DNA from: Thermophagus xiamenensis
GTDB taxonomy: Bacteria; Bacteroidota; Bacteroidia; Bacteroidales; Marinilabiliaceae
Assembly (NCBI RefSeq): GCF_900112795.1
Contig: NZ_FONA01000003.1
Coordinates: forward strand, 162,382-226,381
DNA length: 64,000 nucleotides
Reading direction: 5' to 3'
Below are positions 44,424 through 52,140 of this stretch, one piece after another. How positions within the stretch are numbered: the stretch's first letter is position 1; the number at the start of each line of letters is the position of its first letter. The position numbers and the translations under genes are program-made. Under the pieces are notes generated by a model. It worked only from the letters and a program-made list of their open reading frames with translations, ran no database searches and was not told where the DNA came from.

Positions 44424-46217
44424 CTACTGCACACTGATGGCTCCGAACTTGCATTTTTCCATGCAAGCTCCGCATTTGATACAAACCATACTATTAATAA
44501 AATGGGGCGTTTTTTTACTGCCGGAAATAGCATCGACAGGACAAACGCGCGAGCACAAAGTACATCCAACACAAAGATTGGGATCGATCACATATTGCAT
44601 AAGGGCGCGGCACTGACCTGCCGGACATTTGCCTTCTTTGACATGCGCCTCATACTCTTCGGGGAAATTGTCCAAAGTAGACAAAACAGGATTTGGTGAG
44701 GTTTGTCCAAGTCCGCACAGAGCAGTATCTTTAATCACGGTTGCCAGATTTCTGAGTCGGGACAAGTCAGCCTCCTCTCCTTGTCCAAGCGTTATTTTGT
44801 CGAGTAACTCATGAAGCCTTTTATTTCCTATACGGCATGGAGAACATTTGCCGCAACTTTCCTCAACAGTGAAGTCGAGATAAAATTTTGCCACCGATAC
44901 CATACAGTCATCCTCATCCATAACAATCATTCCTCCTGAGCCCATCATAGAACCATTGGCAACCAAAGTCTCATAATCGATGGGCAAATCCAGATGTTTT
45001 TCGGTTAGGCATCCGCCGGAAGGGCCTCCGGTCTGTACCGCTTTAAACTTCTTACCACTCTTAATACCACCGCCGATATCAAAGATAACTTCTCTTAAAG
45101 TGGTTCCCATTGGAACTTCGATAAGTCCCACATTGTTTACTTTTCCGGCCAGAGCAAACACTTTGGTTCCCGGACTCTTGGGGGTACCTATATTACTGAA
45201 CCAGTCGGCCCCTTTCAGAAAAATTACAGGTATATTGGCAAAGGTTTCAACATTGTTAACATTGGTAGGCTTCCCCTGATAACCACATTGAGCTGGGAAT
45301 GGTGGTTTAACGGTAGGTTCGCCTCGTTTTCCTTCCATGGAATGGATGAGAGCCGTTTCTTCACCGCATACAAAAGCACCGGCACCATAACGAATGGTTA
45401 CATCGAAATTAAAACCGGAACCAAAGATGTCGTTGCCAAGAAATCCATACTTTCGGGCCTGCTCAATAGCAATTTTTAGGCGTTTAATGGCTAATGGATA
45501 TTCTGCGCGAATGTATATCAATCCTTTATCAGCACCAATACAATAGCCGCAAATGGCCATAGCTTCCAAAACAGAATGGGGGTCACCTTCCAGAATGGAA
45601 CGATCCATAAAGGCACCCGGGTCCCCTTCATCGGCATTACAGACAACAAACTTCTGTTCAGCTTTCGATTTTCGTGTCAACTCCCACTTCAGTCCGGTAG
45701 GGAAGCCACCTCCACCCCTTCCTCTTAATCCCGATGCTTTAACCACTTCGATAGCTTTTTCGGGTGAATATTGTTCCAAAACAGTTCCGAGAGCCGAGTA
45801 ACCGTCACGGGCAATATACTCTTCTATATTTTCTGGGTCAATAAACCCGCAATTTCTCAGAGCAATTCTCAACTGTTTTTTATAGAAATCCATATGCTTG
45901 GAATCGCTCACAGCAGTATGGGTTTCCGGATCGACGTAAAGCAAACGTTTCACTTTCCGCCCTTTCACCAAATGCTCGAGCACCAACTCATCAGCATCCC
46001 CGGGAGTCACCTGAACGTAGAACGTATTATCAGGCACCATTTTTACTACCGGCCCTTTTTCGCAAAATCCGAAACATCCGGTTTTGATCACCTGAACTTC
46101 ATTGGCAAGATTATTTTCCGCCACCGCCCGTTTGATATTGGCGGCAATGGTTTCGCTTTGGGAAGCCCGGCAACCGGTCCCTCCGCAAACCAAAACATGA
46201 TACTTGAATTTGGCCAT
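44424..46217 (-). CDS. hydB: Bifurcating [FeFe]-hydrogenase beta subunit (NuoF-like, NADH and FMN binding)
   Basis: 597 residues: an N-terminal thioredoxin-like 2Fe-2S domain (about 1-120, LVCGGTGCRASQS and GCFGFCEKGPVV), the NuoF core (about 130-480) with NADH site RGRGGGGFPTGLKW and FMN site CNADEGDPGAFMDRSILEGD, a 4Fe-4S site ESCGKCSPCRIGNKRLHELL, and two C-terminal 4Fe-4S clusters (CVGCTLCSRVCP, CIKCGACMEKCKFG). It is where NAD(H) reacts and electrons are thought to bifurcate. Typical length. 33 bases before hydA. Confidence 0.95.
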   Translation of the reverse strand: MAKFKYHVLVCGGTGCRASQSETIAANIKRAVAENNLANEVQVIKTGCFGFCEKGPVVKMVPDNTFYVQVTPGDADELVLEHLVKGRKVKRLLYVDPETHTAVSDSKHMDFYKKQLRIALRNCGFIDPENIEEYIARDGYSALGTVLEQYSPEKAIEVVKASGLRGRGGGGFPTGLKWELTRKSKAEQKFVVCNADEGDPGAFMDRSILEGDPHSVLEAMAICGYCIGADKGLIYIRAEYPLAIKRLKIAIEQARKYGFLGNDIFGSGFNFDVTIRYGAGAFVCGEETALIHSMEGKRGEPTVKPPFPAQCGYQGKPTNVNNVETFANIPVIFLKGADWFSNIGTPKSPGTKVFALAGKVNNVGLIEVPMGTTLREVIFDIGGGIKSGKKFKAVQTGGPSGGCLTEKHLDLPIDYETLVANGSMMGSGGMIVMDEDDCMVSVAKFYLDFTVEESCGKCSPCRIGNKRLHELLDKITLGQGEEADLSRLRNLATVIKDTALCGLGQTSPNPVLSTLDNFPEEYEAHVKEGKCPAGQCRALMQYVIDPNLCVGCTLCSRVCPVDAISGSKKTPHFINSMVCIKCGACMEKCKFGAISVQ

Positions 46218-46231
46218 AGCGCAATATGCAT

Positions 46232-46633
46232 TTATTTATTGTCGATTGTATTATAAGTATCAGGAATGATACCGTCCACCAATTCTCCTTTCTTAATATA
46301 TTTCTCTATGATTTCTGCGGCTTTAACGGTATCCACATGACCAAAGACCACGGGTTTTTCGCCGGGCAAGGTCACTTCGATGGTTGGCTCGGCATAACAA
46401 TACCCCATACAGCCTGTTTGAGTCACTATTGCATCCACGCCCTGTTGGTCCAACTCCTCAATCAGGTAGCTCATAGTTTCACGGGCACCTGAGGCGATAC
46501 CACAAGTAGCCATTGATACCTTTATCTGCACCAGTTTTTCAGGAGCTTTACTTTTTTCACGTAACAGAAGCCTTCCTTTGAGTTCATCCCTCAAATTTCT
46601 GAGCTCCTGCAGATTTCTAACTTTATCACTCAT
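46232..46633 (-). CDS. NuoE-like (2Fe-2S) thioredoxin-fold ferredoxin
   Basis: 133 residues. A charged helical start is followed by a 2Fe-2S thioredoxin-like domain: VSMATCGIASGARE (first Cys) and TQTGCMGYCYAEPTIEV (Cys pair). Such single-domain proteins sit beside many bifurcating hydrogenases and may serve as an extra electron carrier or subunit. 14 bases before hydB and 16 after the ATPase gene, so in the same operon. Confidence 0.87.
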   Translation of the reverse strand: MSDKVRNLQELRNLRDELKGRLLLREKSKAPEKLVQIKVSMATCGIASGARETMSYLIEELDQQGVDAIVTQTGCMGYCYAEPTIEVTLPGEKPVVFGHVDTVKAAEIIEKYIKKGELVDGIIPDTYNTIDNK

Positions 46634-46649
46634 ATTTAACTTCTTTTAC

Positions 46650-47171
46650 TTAAACATTTTCTTTTAAAATATCTCGGATCAACAGATTTACTTTAGGATG
46701 AGAAAGGGGAATGCCATTAAGGCTTTCTTTTATTTCCTCAGACGATATCTCAAAAAGCCGGTCATTTTTAACAATCTTTATTTTGAAATTAACCTGCGGA
46801 TTACCTGAGATAATCATTGCCAGTGTTTTTGCCATATCACCTTCCGGAAGGCAATCGATATGGCTGGTTACAAAAGAGGCATTAACGGTGGTTCCTTTTT
46901 GTGGTTCCGATTCGATGGAAACGCGTCCGCCTGTCCGCTCGGCATTCATTTTCAGAAGAGAAAGTCCCATTCCTACCTTTCGGGAAGTTCTGGTAGTGGT
47001 GAAAGGATCGGTCACACGTTCAATCAAGGAACGGGCTATTCCATATCCATTGTCACGAATGGTAATCTCCAAAATGTCACCGCGATAAATCAGTCGCACT
47101 TCTACCTTTGTAGCTCCGGCATTGACGGAGTTATCAACAACATCAAGAATATGCAATGACAGGTCTTTCAT
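46650..47171 (-). CDS. Histidine-kinase-like ATP-binding protein
   Basis: 173 residues. An HATPase_c domain (about 5-110) has the N box DVVDNSVNAGATKV, the G1 box IRDNGYGIA and the G2 box KVGMGLSLLKMNAE. There is no receiver, membrane or dimerisation domain, and the last 60 residues are unassigned. In this family context it may phosphorylate or bind a partner in the redox switch. Nine bases after the PHP gene. Confidence 0.83.
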   Translation of the reverse strand: MKDLSLHILDVVDNSVNAGATKVEVRLIYRGDILEITIRDNGYGIARSLIERVTDPFTTTRTSRKVGMGLSLLKMNAERTGGRVSIESEPQKGTTVNASFVTSHIDCLPEGDMAKTLAMIISGNPQVNFKIKIVKNDRLFEISSEEIKESLNGIPLSHPKVNLLIRDILKENV

Positions 47172-47180
47172 AAAACTATT

Positions 47181-47957
47181 TTATATATCGATGATTGCAA
47201 GAACTGTCCGTCCTCTAACACCATTCAGTGCTTTTTTAAATTCATTCAAAGAACTATTATTCATTTTCAAAAGAGTGATACCAGTTCCCAGTTGTTCGGG
47301 ATAGTGGGCGTCCGACCCTGCAATAACGGGTTTGATTTCGGCCCACCTCATTTGTTTAATTACCTCTTTTTTTGTTTCTGGGCTAATCTCTAAAGCATCG
47401 GCTTTAATATCAGTGGCCACAAATCCCAGTTGACTGATAAGGCTATTGCTTTTTCGGTTGATGTGGGCCGGTATGAACACGCCGCCCAAGCGATGCACCT
47501 CCTCATAAGTTTGTTCCATACTTCTGTCTAAAGCCACAATGAGCAGGCGGTCTTCAACGCCCAAAATATTCTCCTTTTCGTCGACCCATACCTGATGTCC
47601 GAAATAGTCAGGCTTGTTTTTGACAACCGGCAACCAGCGGTCCAACCATTGCTGAAACGCATCCAGGGCTTTCAAATCATCGAACAGAGCCAGACAGTGA
47701 ACCTCTTCACGGGTATTGATTTCTGCACCACCCCAAACCGCTATGCCGGCCTTATGCCCCAGGTCCATTATTTCTTTACACTGGCGGGTAGAATTGTGGT
47801 CGGTTATCCCCAAAATGTCAATGTGCTTTTGCCGGGCTTCCTCGATAATTCGAACCGGACTCATATCCAGACTTCCACAGGGTGACAAACAGGTATGGAC
47901 ATGCAAATCAGCCCGGAAAATGGTTAGGCCATCCTCTTTATTTTTTGAGTAATTCAT
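47181..47957 (-). CDS. PHP-domain phosphoesterase
   Basis: 258 residues from ATG 47957 (MNYSKNKEDGLTIFRADLHV), overlapping the preceding gene's end by 20 bases. PHP metal ligands are visible: ADLHVHTCLSPCG, GITDHNSTRQC, FIPAHINRKSNS and AGSDAHYPEQLG, so the site appears complete. PHP proteins hydrolyse phosphate esters of nucleotides or small molecules; here the substrate is unknown. PHP genes recur beside DRTGG and hydrogenase-like genes in anaerobes. Confidence 0.85.
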   Translation of the reverse strand: MNYSKNKEDGLTIFRADLHVHTCLSPCGSLDMSPVRIIEEARQKHIDILGITDHNSTRQCKEIMDLGHKAGIAVWGGAEINTREEVHCLALFDDLKALDAFQQWLDRWLPVVKNKPDYFGHQVWVDEKENILGVEDRLLIVALDRSMEQTYEEVHRLGGVFIPAHINRKSNSLISQLGFVATDIKADALEISPETKKEVIKQMRWAEIKPVIAGSDAHYPEQLGTGITLLKMNNSSLNEFKKALNGVRGRTVLAIIDI

Positions 47958-48273
47958 ATAATTTTCCGGCCACTTCAAACGTTTCCATTTTGGTTCCCAG
48001 CAAGGGAATATTCTCTTTATTGCTTTGCTCAAGAGTATCATCATCAGGTGCAAGCCCTTTCACGAGGATCACTGCCGCCACTTCCTTCAAAGAAGCTACG
48101 GCCATCACATTTTTATGGGTTTGAAGGGTAATCCACACATCACCGTCAGAAGCATTCCCCATCACATCACTAAGTAAGTCGGATACATACCCACCGGTAA
48201 CGGGTCGATGAAGACCATCTTCACCACCCCAAACGGCAAGATTCAGTTTATCAACAATTTCACTCACTGTCAT
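47938..48273 (-). CDS. DRTGG-domain protein (second copy)
   Basis: 111 residues from ATG 48273, chosen because AGGAG lies seven bases upstream and the upstream alternative overlaps the previous gene by much more. MTVSEIVDKLNLAVWGGEDG starts the DRTGG fold, and GYVSDLLSDVMGNASDGDVW is the typical central part. The domain is found with CBS and phosphotransacetylase proteins and may bind nucleotides; function unknown. Overlaps genes on both sides. Confidence 0.8.
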   Translation of the reverse strand: MTVSEIVDKLNLAVWGGEDGLHRPVTGGYVSDLLSDVMGNASDGDVWITLQTHKNVMAVASLKEVAAVILVKGLAPDDDTLEQSNKENIPLLGTKMETFEVAGKLYELLKK

Positions 48274-49639
48274 TTTCGGCTCCTTTCTTATTACAGTTTT
48301 TTTCCAATCGTTTCCTACCCCAAATTTTTTCAATAATCTTTATTGCATGTTCACCACTTAATTTCTGATGTTTCTCCATCATTCGCTGAATAAACACACA
48401 AGCCGTAAGGCGCGCCTCCTCTCTAACAATATCTTCGGCCAGACTCTGACATCGGGGAGCACCGCAGGCGCCACAGTCAATCCCCGGCAGATAGCACATC
48501 AGATGACGCACTTGCTGAATTTTTCGCAATGCTTCTCCCATATCCTCGTCCAGTATCAGCATGGAACGAGGTTTAATATCCCCCAAAGAAATTCGTTCCG
48601 ATAAAAATCCTGAATAGGCTTTAACATCACCTGGAATGTCTGCTACACCATGAAATCGTTGTGCCCTTTTATTGAGGCGCTCTGTGGTCAAAAAGCGGTT
48701 ACCACCTACCAAAACACCTCCGGCACAACTCTGGTCGCAAGCTCTGAGCTCAAGAAAATCCAGGTCAGTGAATTCATCATTTTCCAACTTTTCCAGAAAC
48801 TCAATAACATTATGAATACCATCAATAGCAAGGCATCGTCCTTCCATCGCATTAGCCTCACCACCGGTCAAACAATATTTTATGGAACGGGGACTAAGTA
48901 AGGGAAGCATTTCACCGGGCGAGATACTGTTTCTGTTTGTTCGGTTTTTAATCAATCGGAATATTTTATTATATATGAGATCCATATTTATGACACCATT
49001 GAGAGGTGAGCTATCCTCTCCCACCGGACTTTTCACAGCAGCGATTTTGGCGGCACATGGGGTGACATAAAAAATCCCTATTTCCCCGGGATGATACCCT
49101 TCATTTTCCAACCGTTTTCTAAAATAGATTGCCGAAGTATCGATGGGGGGTTTTATTCTAATTACCTGGGGAAGTAGCGCCGGAAATTTTATCTGGATCA
49201 ACCGTACCACAGCCGGACAAAAAGAAGAAATAACCGGCTTATCCTCAGCGTCTCGCGAAGCTTCAATCATCGACCGAATGATGTAGCCGGCGGTATGTTC
49301 GGTTTGAAAGACATGGGTGAATCCCATCTCCCGCATTACCGAAAAAATAGCAGCTTCAGTCACCTCCGCAGGAAATTGTCCTATCAATACCGACGGTACC
49401 AAAGCCACCCGACATTTGAACCGAAAAATCTGATTAAAATCATCTTGCTCCACATAGATGGCATTCACCGGACATACCCGCATACACTCTCCACAGTCGA
49501 CACACCAGTTATCCCGAATAGTAGCTTTGCCATTTTCTATGCGTATAGCCTCCACGGGACACACATTCATACAATGAGTGCATCCGAAACAGAGGTCTTC
49601 ACTGACCTTTAGAGCATGATAAAATCTGTCCTCGGTCAT
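48260..49639 (-). CDS. [FeFe]-hydrogenase-like iron-sulfur sensor protein
   Basis: 459 residues. Two N-terminal 4Fe-4S clusters (CFGCTHCMNVCP, CVDCGECMRVCP), an H-domain (about 75-345), and a C-terminal 4Fe-4S motif IDCGACGAPRCQSLAED. All four Cys that hold the H-cluster in true hydrogenases have counterparts: Cys141 (SSFCPAV), Cys195 (TPCAAK), Cys301 and Cys305 (ACDQSC). But the proton-relay Cys of TSCC is Phe here and the GGG after the last Cys is reduced, so it is unlikely to be an efficient H2 producer. Such forms are regarded as sensory. Overlaps the RsbW-like gene by 4 bases. Confidence 0.85.
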   Translation of the reverse strand: MTEDRFYHALKVSEDLCFGCTHCMNVCPVEAIRIENGKATIRDNWCVDCGECMRVCPVNAIYVEQDDFNQIFRFKCRVALVPSVLIGQFPAEVTEAAIFSVMREMGFTHVFQTEHTAGYIIRSMIEASRDAEDKPVISSFCPAVVRLIQIKFPALLPQVIRIKPPIDTSAIYFRKRLENEGYHPGEIGIFYVTPCAAKIAAVKSPVGEDSSPLNGVINMDLIYNKIFRLIKNRTNRNSISPGEMLPLLSPRSIKYCLTGGEANAMEGRCLAIDGIHNVIEFLEKLENDEFTDLDFLELRACDQSCAGGVLVGGNRFLTTERLNKRAQRFHGVADIPGDVKAYSGFLSERISLGDIKPRSMLILDEDMGEALRKIQQVRHLMCYLPGIDCGACGAPRCQSLAEDIVREEARLTACVFIQRMMEKHQKLSGEHAIKIIEKIWGRKRLEKNCNKKGAENDSE

Positions 49640-50061
49640 TTATGGCTTTGATTTAAGAAAATAATTATTTCAACATTGGTACCTTTCCCCACCTGACTTG
49701 TAATATTCAATAAATCAGCATTCTTTTTCATATTTGGGAGCCCCATCCCTGCACCGAATCCCATTTCTCTGACTTTTTGAGAAGCGGTGGAATATCCCTC
49801 TTGCATGGCCAGCTCAATATTGGGGATACCGGGTCCTTCATCTTCTATATTCACAAAAATCTCTTCAGGTTCTATCACTACTTTAATCCATCCCTTTCGA
49901 GCATGTGCTACCACATTTACTTCCCCTTCGTAAAGAGCTACGACCAACCGCTTGATGATGGCCGGCGGTACATTGATTTGTTTTAAAATTTTTTTCACGG
50001 CACTACTGGCATTCCCTGCTTTTGAAAAATTCCCACCCTCAATCTCAAACTTAAATGTCAT
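49636..50061 (-). CDS. RsbW-like anti-sigma/serine kinase ATPase
   Basis: 141 residues from ATG 50061 (MTFKFEIEGGNFSKAGNASS). GHKL/HATPase fold of the RsbW/SpoIIAB type: LVVALYEGEVNVVAHARKGW (N box), NIEDEGPGIPNIELAMQEGY (G1) and GFGAGMGLPNMKKNADL (G2). Members phosphorylate STAS partners or hold sigma factors. Neither partner is encoded in the window, so the output is open. Confidence 0.87.
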   Translation of the reverse strand: MTFKFEIEGGNFSKAGNASSAVKKILKQINVPPAIIKRLVVALYEGEVNVVAHARKGWIKVVIEPEEIFVNIEDEGPGIPNIELAMQEGYSTASQKVREMGFGAGMGLPNMKKNADLLNITSQVGKGTNVEIIIFLNQSHK

Positions 50062-50073
50062 ACCCAAAAATCA

Positions 50074-50418
50074 TTAATAAACAGGTTTCAACCCGGCGGC
50101 ACTTAATCTGGCCACTGCTTTGAACATCGAAAAGCGGCACTCCACCAATACCATTTGATGCTCAGCCGCCAGTTCAACCATCGATGGATGGATACGCTTA
50201 TTCCTGGCAAAAACAATACATTCAATATCTGCCATTTCTGCTGTTCGAATGGTTTGCAGGTTATTAAGGCCGGTTATCAAGACAAGTTTATCAATATCAA
50301 GCGTCAAAACATCGCTCATCAAATCGCTGGCAAAACCATACTCAATTTCCCGATCGAGAAACTGTTCTCCACATACCACTCTTCCTTCCAATATATTTAC
50401 CAACTCATTAATCTTCAT
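50074..50418 (-). CDS. DRTGG-domain protein (first copy)
   Basis: 114 residues from ATG 50418 (MKINELVNILEGRVVCGEQF). The DRTGG-like core (FASDLMSDVLTLDIDKLVLI, ITGLNNLQTIRTAEMADIEC) is present, along with IVFARNKRIHP near the end. First gene of the long operon, about 190 bases after a good promoter. Related to the second copy at 47938. Confidence 0.8.
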   Translation of the reverse strand: MKINELVNILEGRVVCGEQFLDREIEYGFASDLMSDVLTLDIDKLVLITGLNNLQTIRTAEMADIECIVFARNKRIHPSMVELAAEHQMVLVECRFSMFKAVARLSAAGLKPVY

Positions 50419-50423
50419 CAATA

Positions 50424-50615
50424 CAAAATTTATTTAACTCATTGACTTAATGAATATTAATATTAATGTTCAGTCATTAGTTTTTAGTGGTTAGTAGTTG
50501 GTTAATAGTTCCATGTGTGACCACCGCAAATGACTGTTCACTAATCACAAAAAATTTCTTCTGTCTTCTGCCTGTCCATTTTTATACATATTTCTCTTTG
50601 GGCCATGCTCGTATT
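50424..50615 (-). repeat. MKRAW leader repeat, diverged copy
   Basis: Minus strand: ATACGAGCATGGCCC, then ATATGTATAAAAATGGACAG, GCAGAAGACAGAAGAA, then TTAGT/ACTAAC filler. Order and spacing equal the 56887 unit, but the small frame has lost its ATG. It begins within three bases of the -7 box, so it forms the 5' leader of the operon. Confidence 0.55.
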
Positions 50616-50646
50616 CAAAAATATCATTAAAGAATTTTTTCTACAA
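50616..50646 (-). promoter_or_regulatory. Promoter of the hydrogenase/redox operon
   Basis: On the minus strand TTG (50644-50646), a 20-base spacer and TATTTTTG (50616-50623): full match to the Bacteroidota consensus. Likely start point near 50609, inside the repeat. Confidence 0.6.
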
Positions 50647-50923
50647 TCAATATACGAAGCTACAATTTTTAACGAATTAAAAAAATGGAAAATGACATTT
50701 CCGGCAATTAATATTTAATCTAAATAATTATGAAAGTGACAACTAAACGAAAAAACAGAAACCTTACAACAAAGAGTCAGCCTAAAATTTTATTATATTT
50801 TTTAAACGTATTTTTACTCACATTAACCCTTAAATAAAAAAACCCACAACTAAACATAAAGGAATAATGAAGAAAAAGAGGCCATGCTCCAATAAACACG
50901 GGCGAATTTAACTTTAGAGCAAT

Positions 50924-52117
50924 TTATATATATTCCACGGAAACTTCTTTCAGAAACTTTTCTTCCAGAAGATTGACAATCCGTTTTAAGACGGTCCTCC
51001 GAATTTCCAGTTCAACGGGCAGCGTGGGATCCTGATGTGCCACATTAATCCGGGTTCCTATAATAACGTGAATTTTATCACTTTCCATAAGCATGCGAAT
51101 GATAAGATCGGCAGGACCGTTGCCCAATCTTGTATCGCTTTTAAAACCTTCCAGAATTCTAGCAACCTTTCCGAGGGTAAGAATCCCTTCGGTAACAAGG
51201 TCAATACCTTCTACAAAAGAGACCGGGGGCAGTTCAGGATCAGAGGCCATCATACCCACATCAAATTTCAGTGCCAGTTCCCGGGCCACAATCTCGGCAG
51301 TAGTACCTCCGGCAATTATCTTTTTCCCTTTAAAGCGTTTTACCTTCAAGGCAAAATCGAGGTCATGTTTTTCAATGTAAGGCGGCCCCGAGACCAACAA
51401 TAATTTTCTGGGTTCTCTAAAATAGATAACACCACATGAAGTATCATCTTTTGGATGGCCGCCGTCATGAAGAGTTGCCAGATTAACCATTTTTTTGGCC
51501 ATCTTGGAAGCCGAAATAAAAGGTTCATTACTGAGAATCTTCAACGCGTGCTCAACAGCACCTTCCCTGCTCCATCCAAAAGGGAAAGAACGGCTTCCCA
51601 TGCCCGCCTGAATAATGCCATCGGTCCAGAAAACTATACGGTCTTCCTTCTGTGCCGCAAACGAACAAGTACGAATCACTTTCCCTTTGTGCTGTTCCGC
51701 TTCCAGCTCCAGAATTTCCCAACCGGGATCAAACTCCCGATAATGGCGAATTAAAAGACATGACGGATTATCATATTCCACAATAGTTGTACGACCATCA
51801 TCTTCCACATCAATAATGGTAAAAGTAGAGTAACTAATTTTCCGGACCGAACAAACCGGTAAAGTGTCCATGATAATTTCGGCCGTTTTCTGAACTTCAC
51901 GATGCTCCAGAGTAAAATTGATGGCCATGGAAGCCGTGAGAGAAGCCAACACATTTGCTTTAACCCCGGAACCCATTCCATCCGACAGTACCACGATGGT
52001 ACGGCCCTCACCACTTATACGGCGCGAAAGAAAAACATCACCACAAATAACCTCACCGGCACGATGGCTTTGCTCACAAAAAACATCAAGAAAAATATTT
52101 TGCTCCGGCAAATGCAT
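50924..52117 (-). CDS. SpoIIE-family serine phosphatase
   Basis: 397 residues. A PP2C-like SpoIIE domain (about 1-215) with metal Asp in VVLSDGMGSGVKANVLASLT and a second acidic site in HDGGHPKDDTSCGVIYF. The C-terminal part (about 220-397, KGKKIIAGGTTAEIVARELA) is a separate domain seen in the phosphatases of such hydrogenase loci, function unknown. It should oppose the RsbW-like kinase by removing phosphate from a STAS-type partner. 23 bases after the PAS sensor gene. Confidence 0.87.
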   Translation of the reverse strand: MHLPEQNIFLDVFCEQSHRAGEVICGDVFLSRRISGEGRTIVVLSDGMGSGVKANVLASLTASMAINFTLEHREVQKTAEIIMDTLPVCSVRKISYSTFTIIDVEDDGRTTIVEYDNPSCLLIRHYREFDPGWEILELEAEQHKGKVIRTCSFAAQKEDRIVFWTDGIIQAGMGSRSFPFGWSREGAVEHALKILSNEPFISASKMAKKMVNLATLHDGGHPKDDTSCGVIYFREPRKLLLVSGPPYIEKHDLDFALKVKRFKGKKIIAGGTTAEIVARELALKFDVGMMASDPELPPVSFVEGIDLVTEGILTLGKVARILEGFKSDTRLGNGPADLIIRMLMESDKIHVIIGTRINVAHQDPTLPVELEIRRTVLKRIVNLLEEKFLKEVSVEYI

Positions 52118-52140
52118 AAAAAGATTTATTGCTTATCAAG

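Larger units (their letters stand above)
50419..50923 (-). other. Leader region of the hydrogenase operon
   Basis: About 500 bases without a gene. On the minus strand a promoter (50616-50646) is followed by a diverged MKRAW repeat and TTAGT filler up to the DRTGG start. The part from 50650 to 50923 is AT-rich with nothing recognised except a GGAGCATGGCC fragment (about 50890). Confidence 0.6.

Noticed and set aside
45771..46256. 161-codon plus-strand frame across hydB start.
   Set aside because: Opposite strand of the NuoF-like subunit and without a recognisable product.
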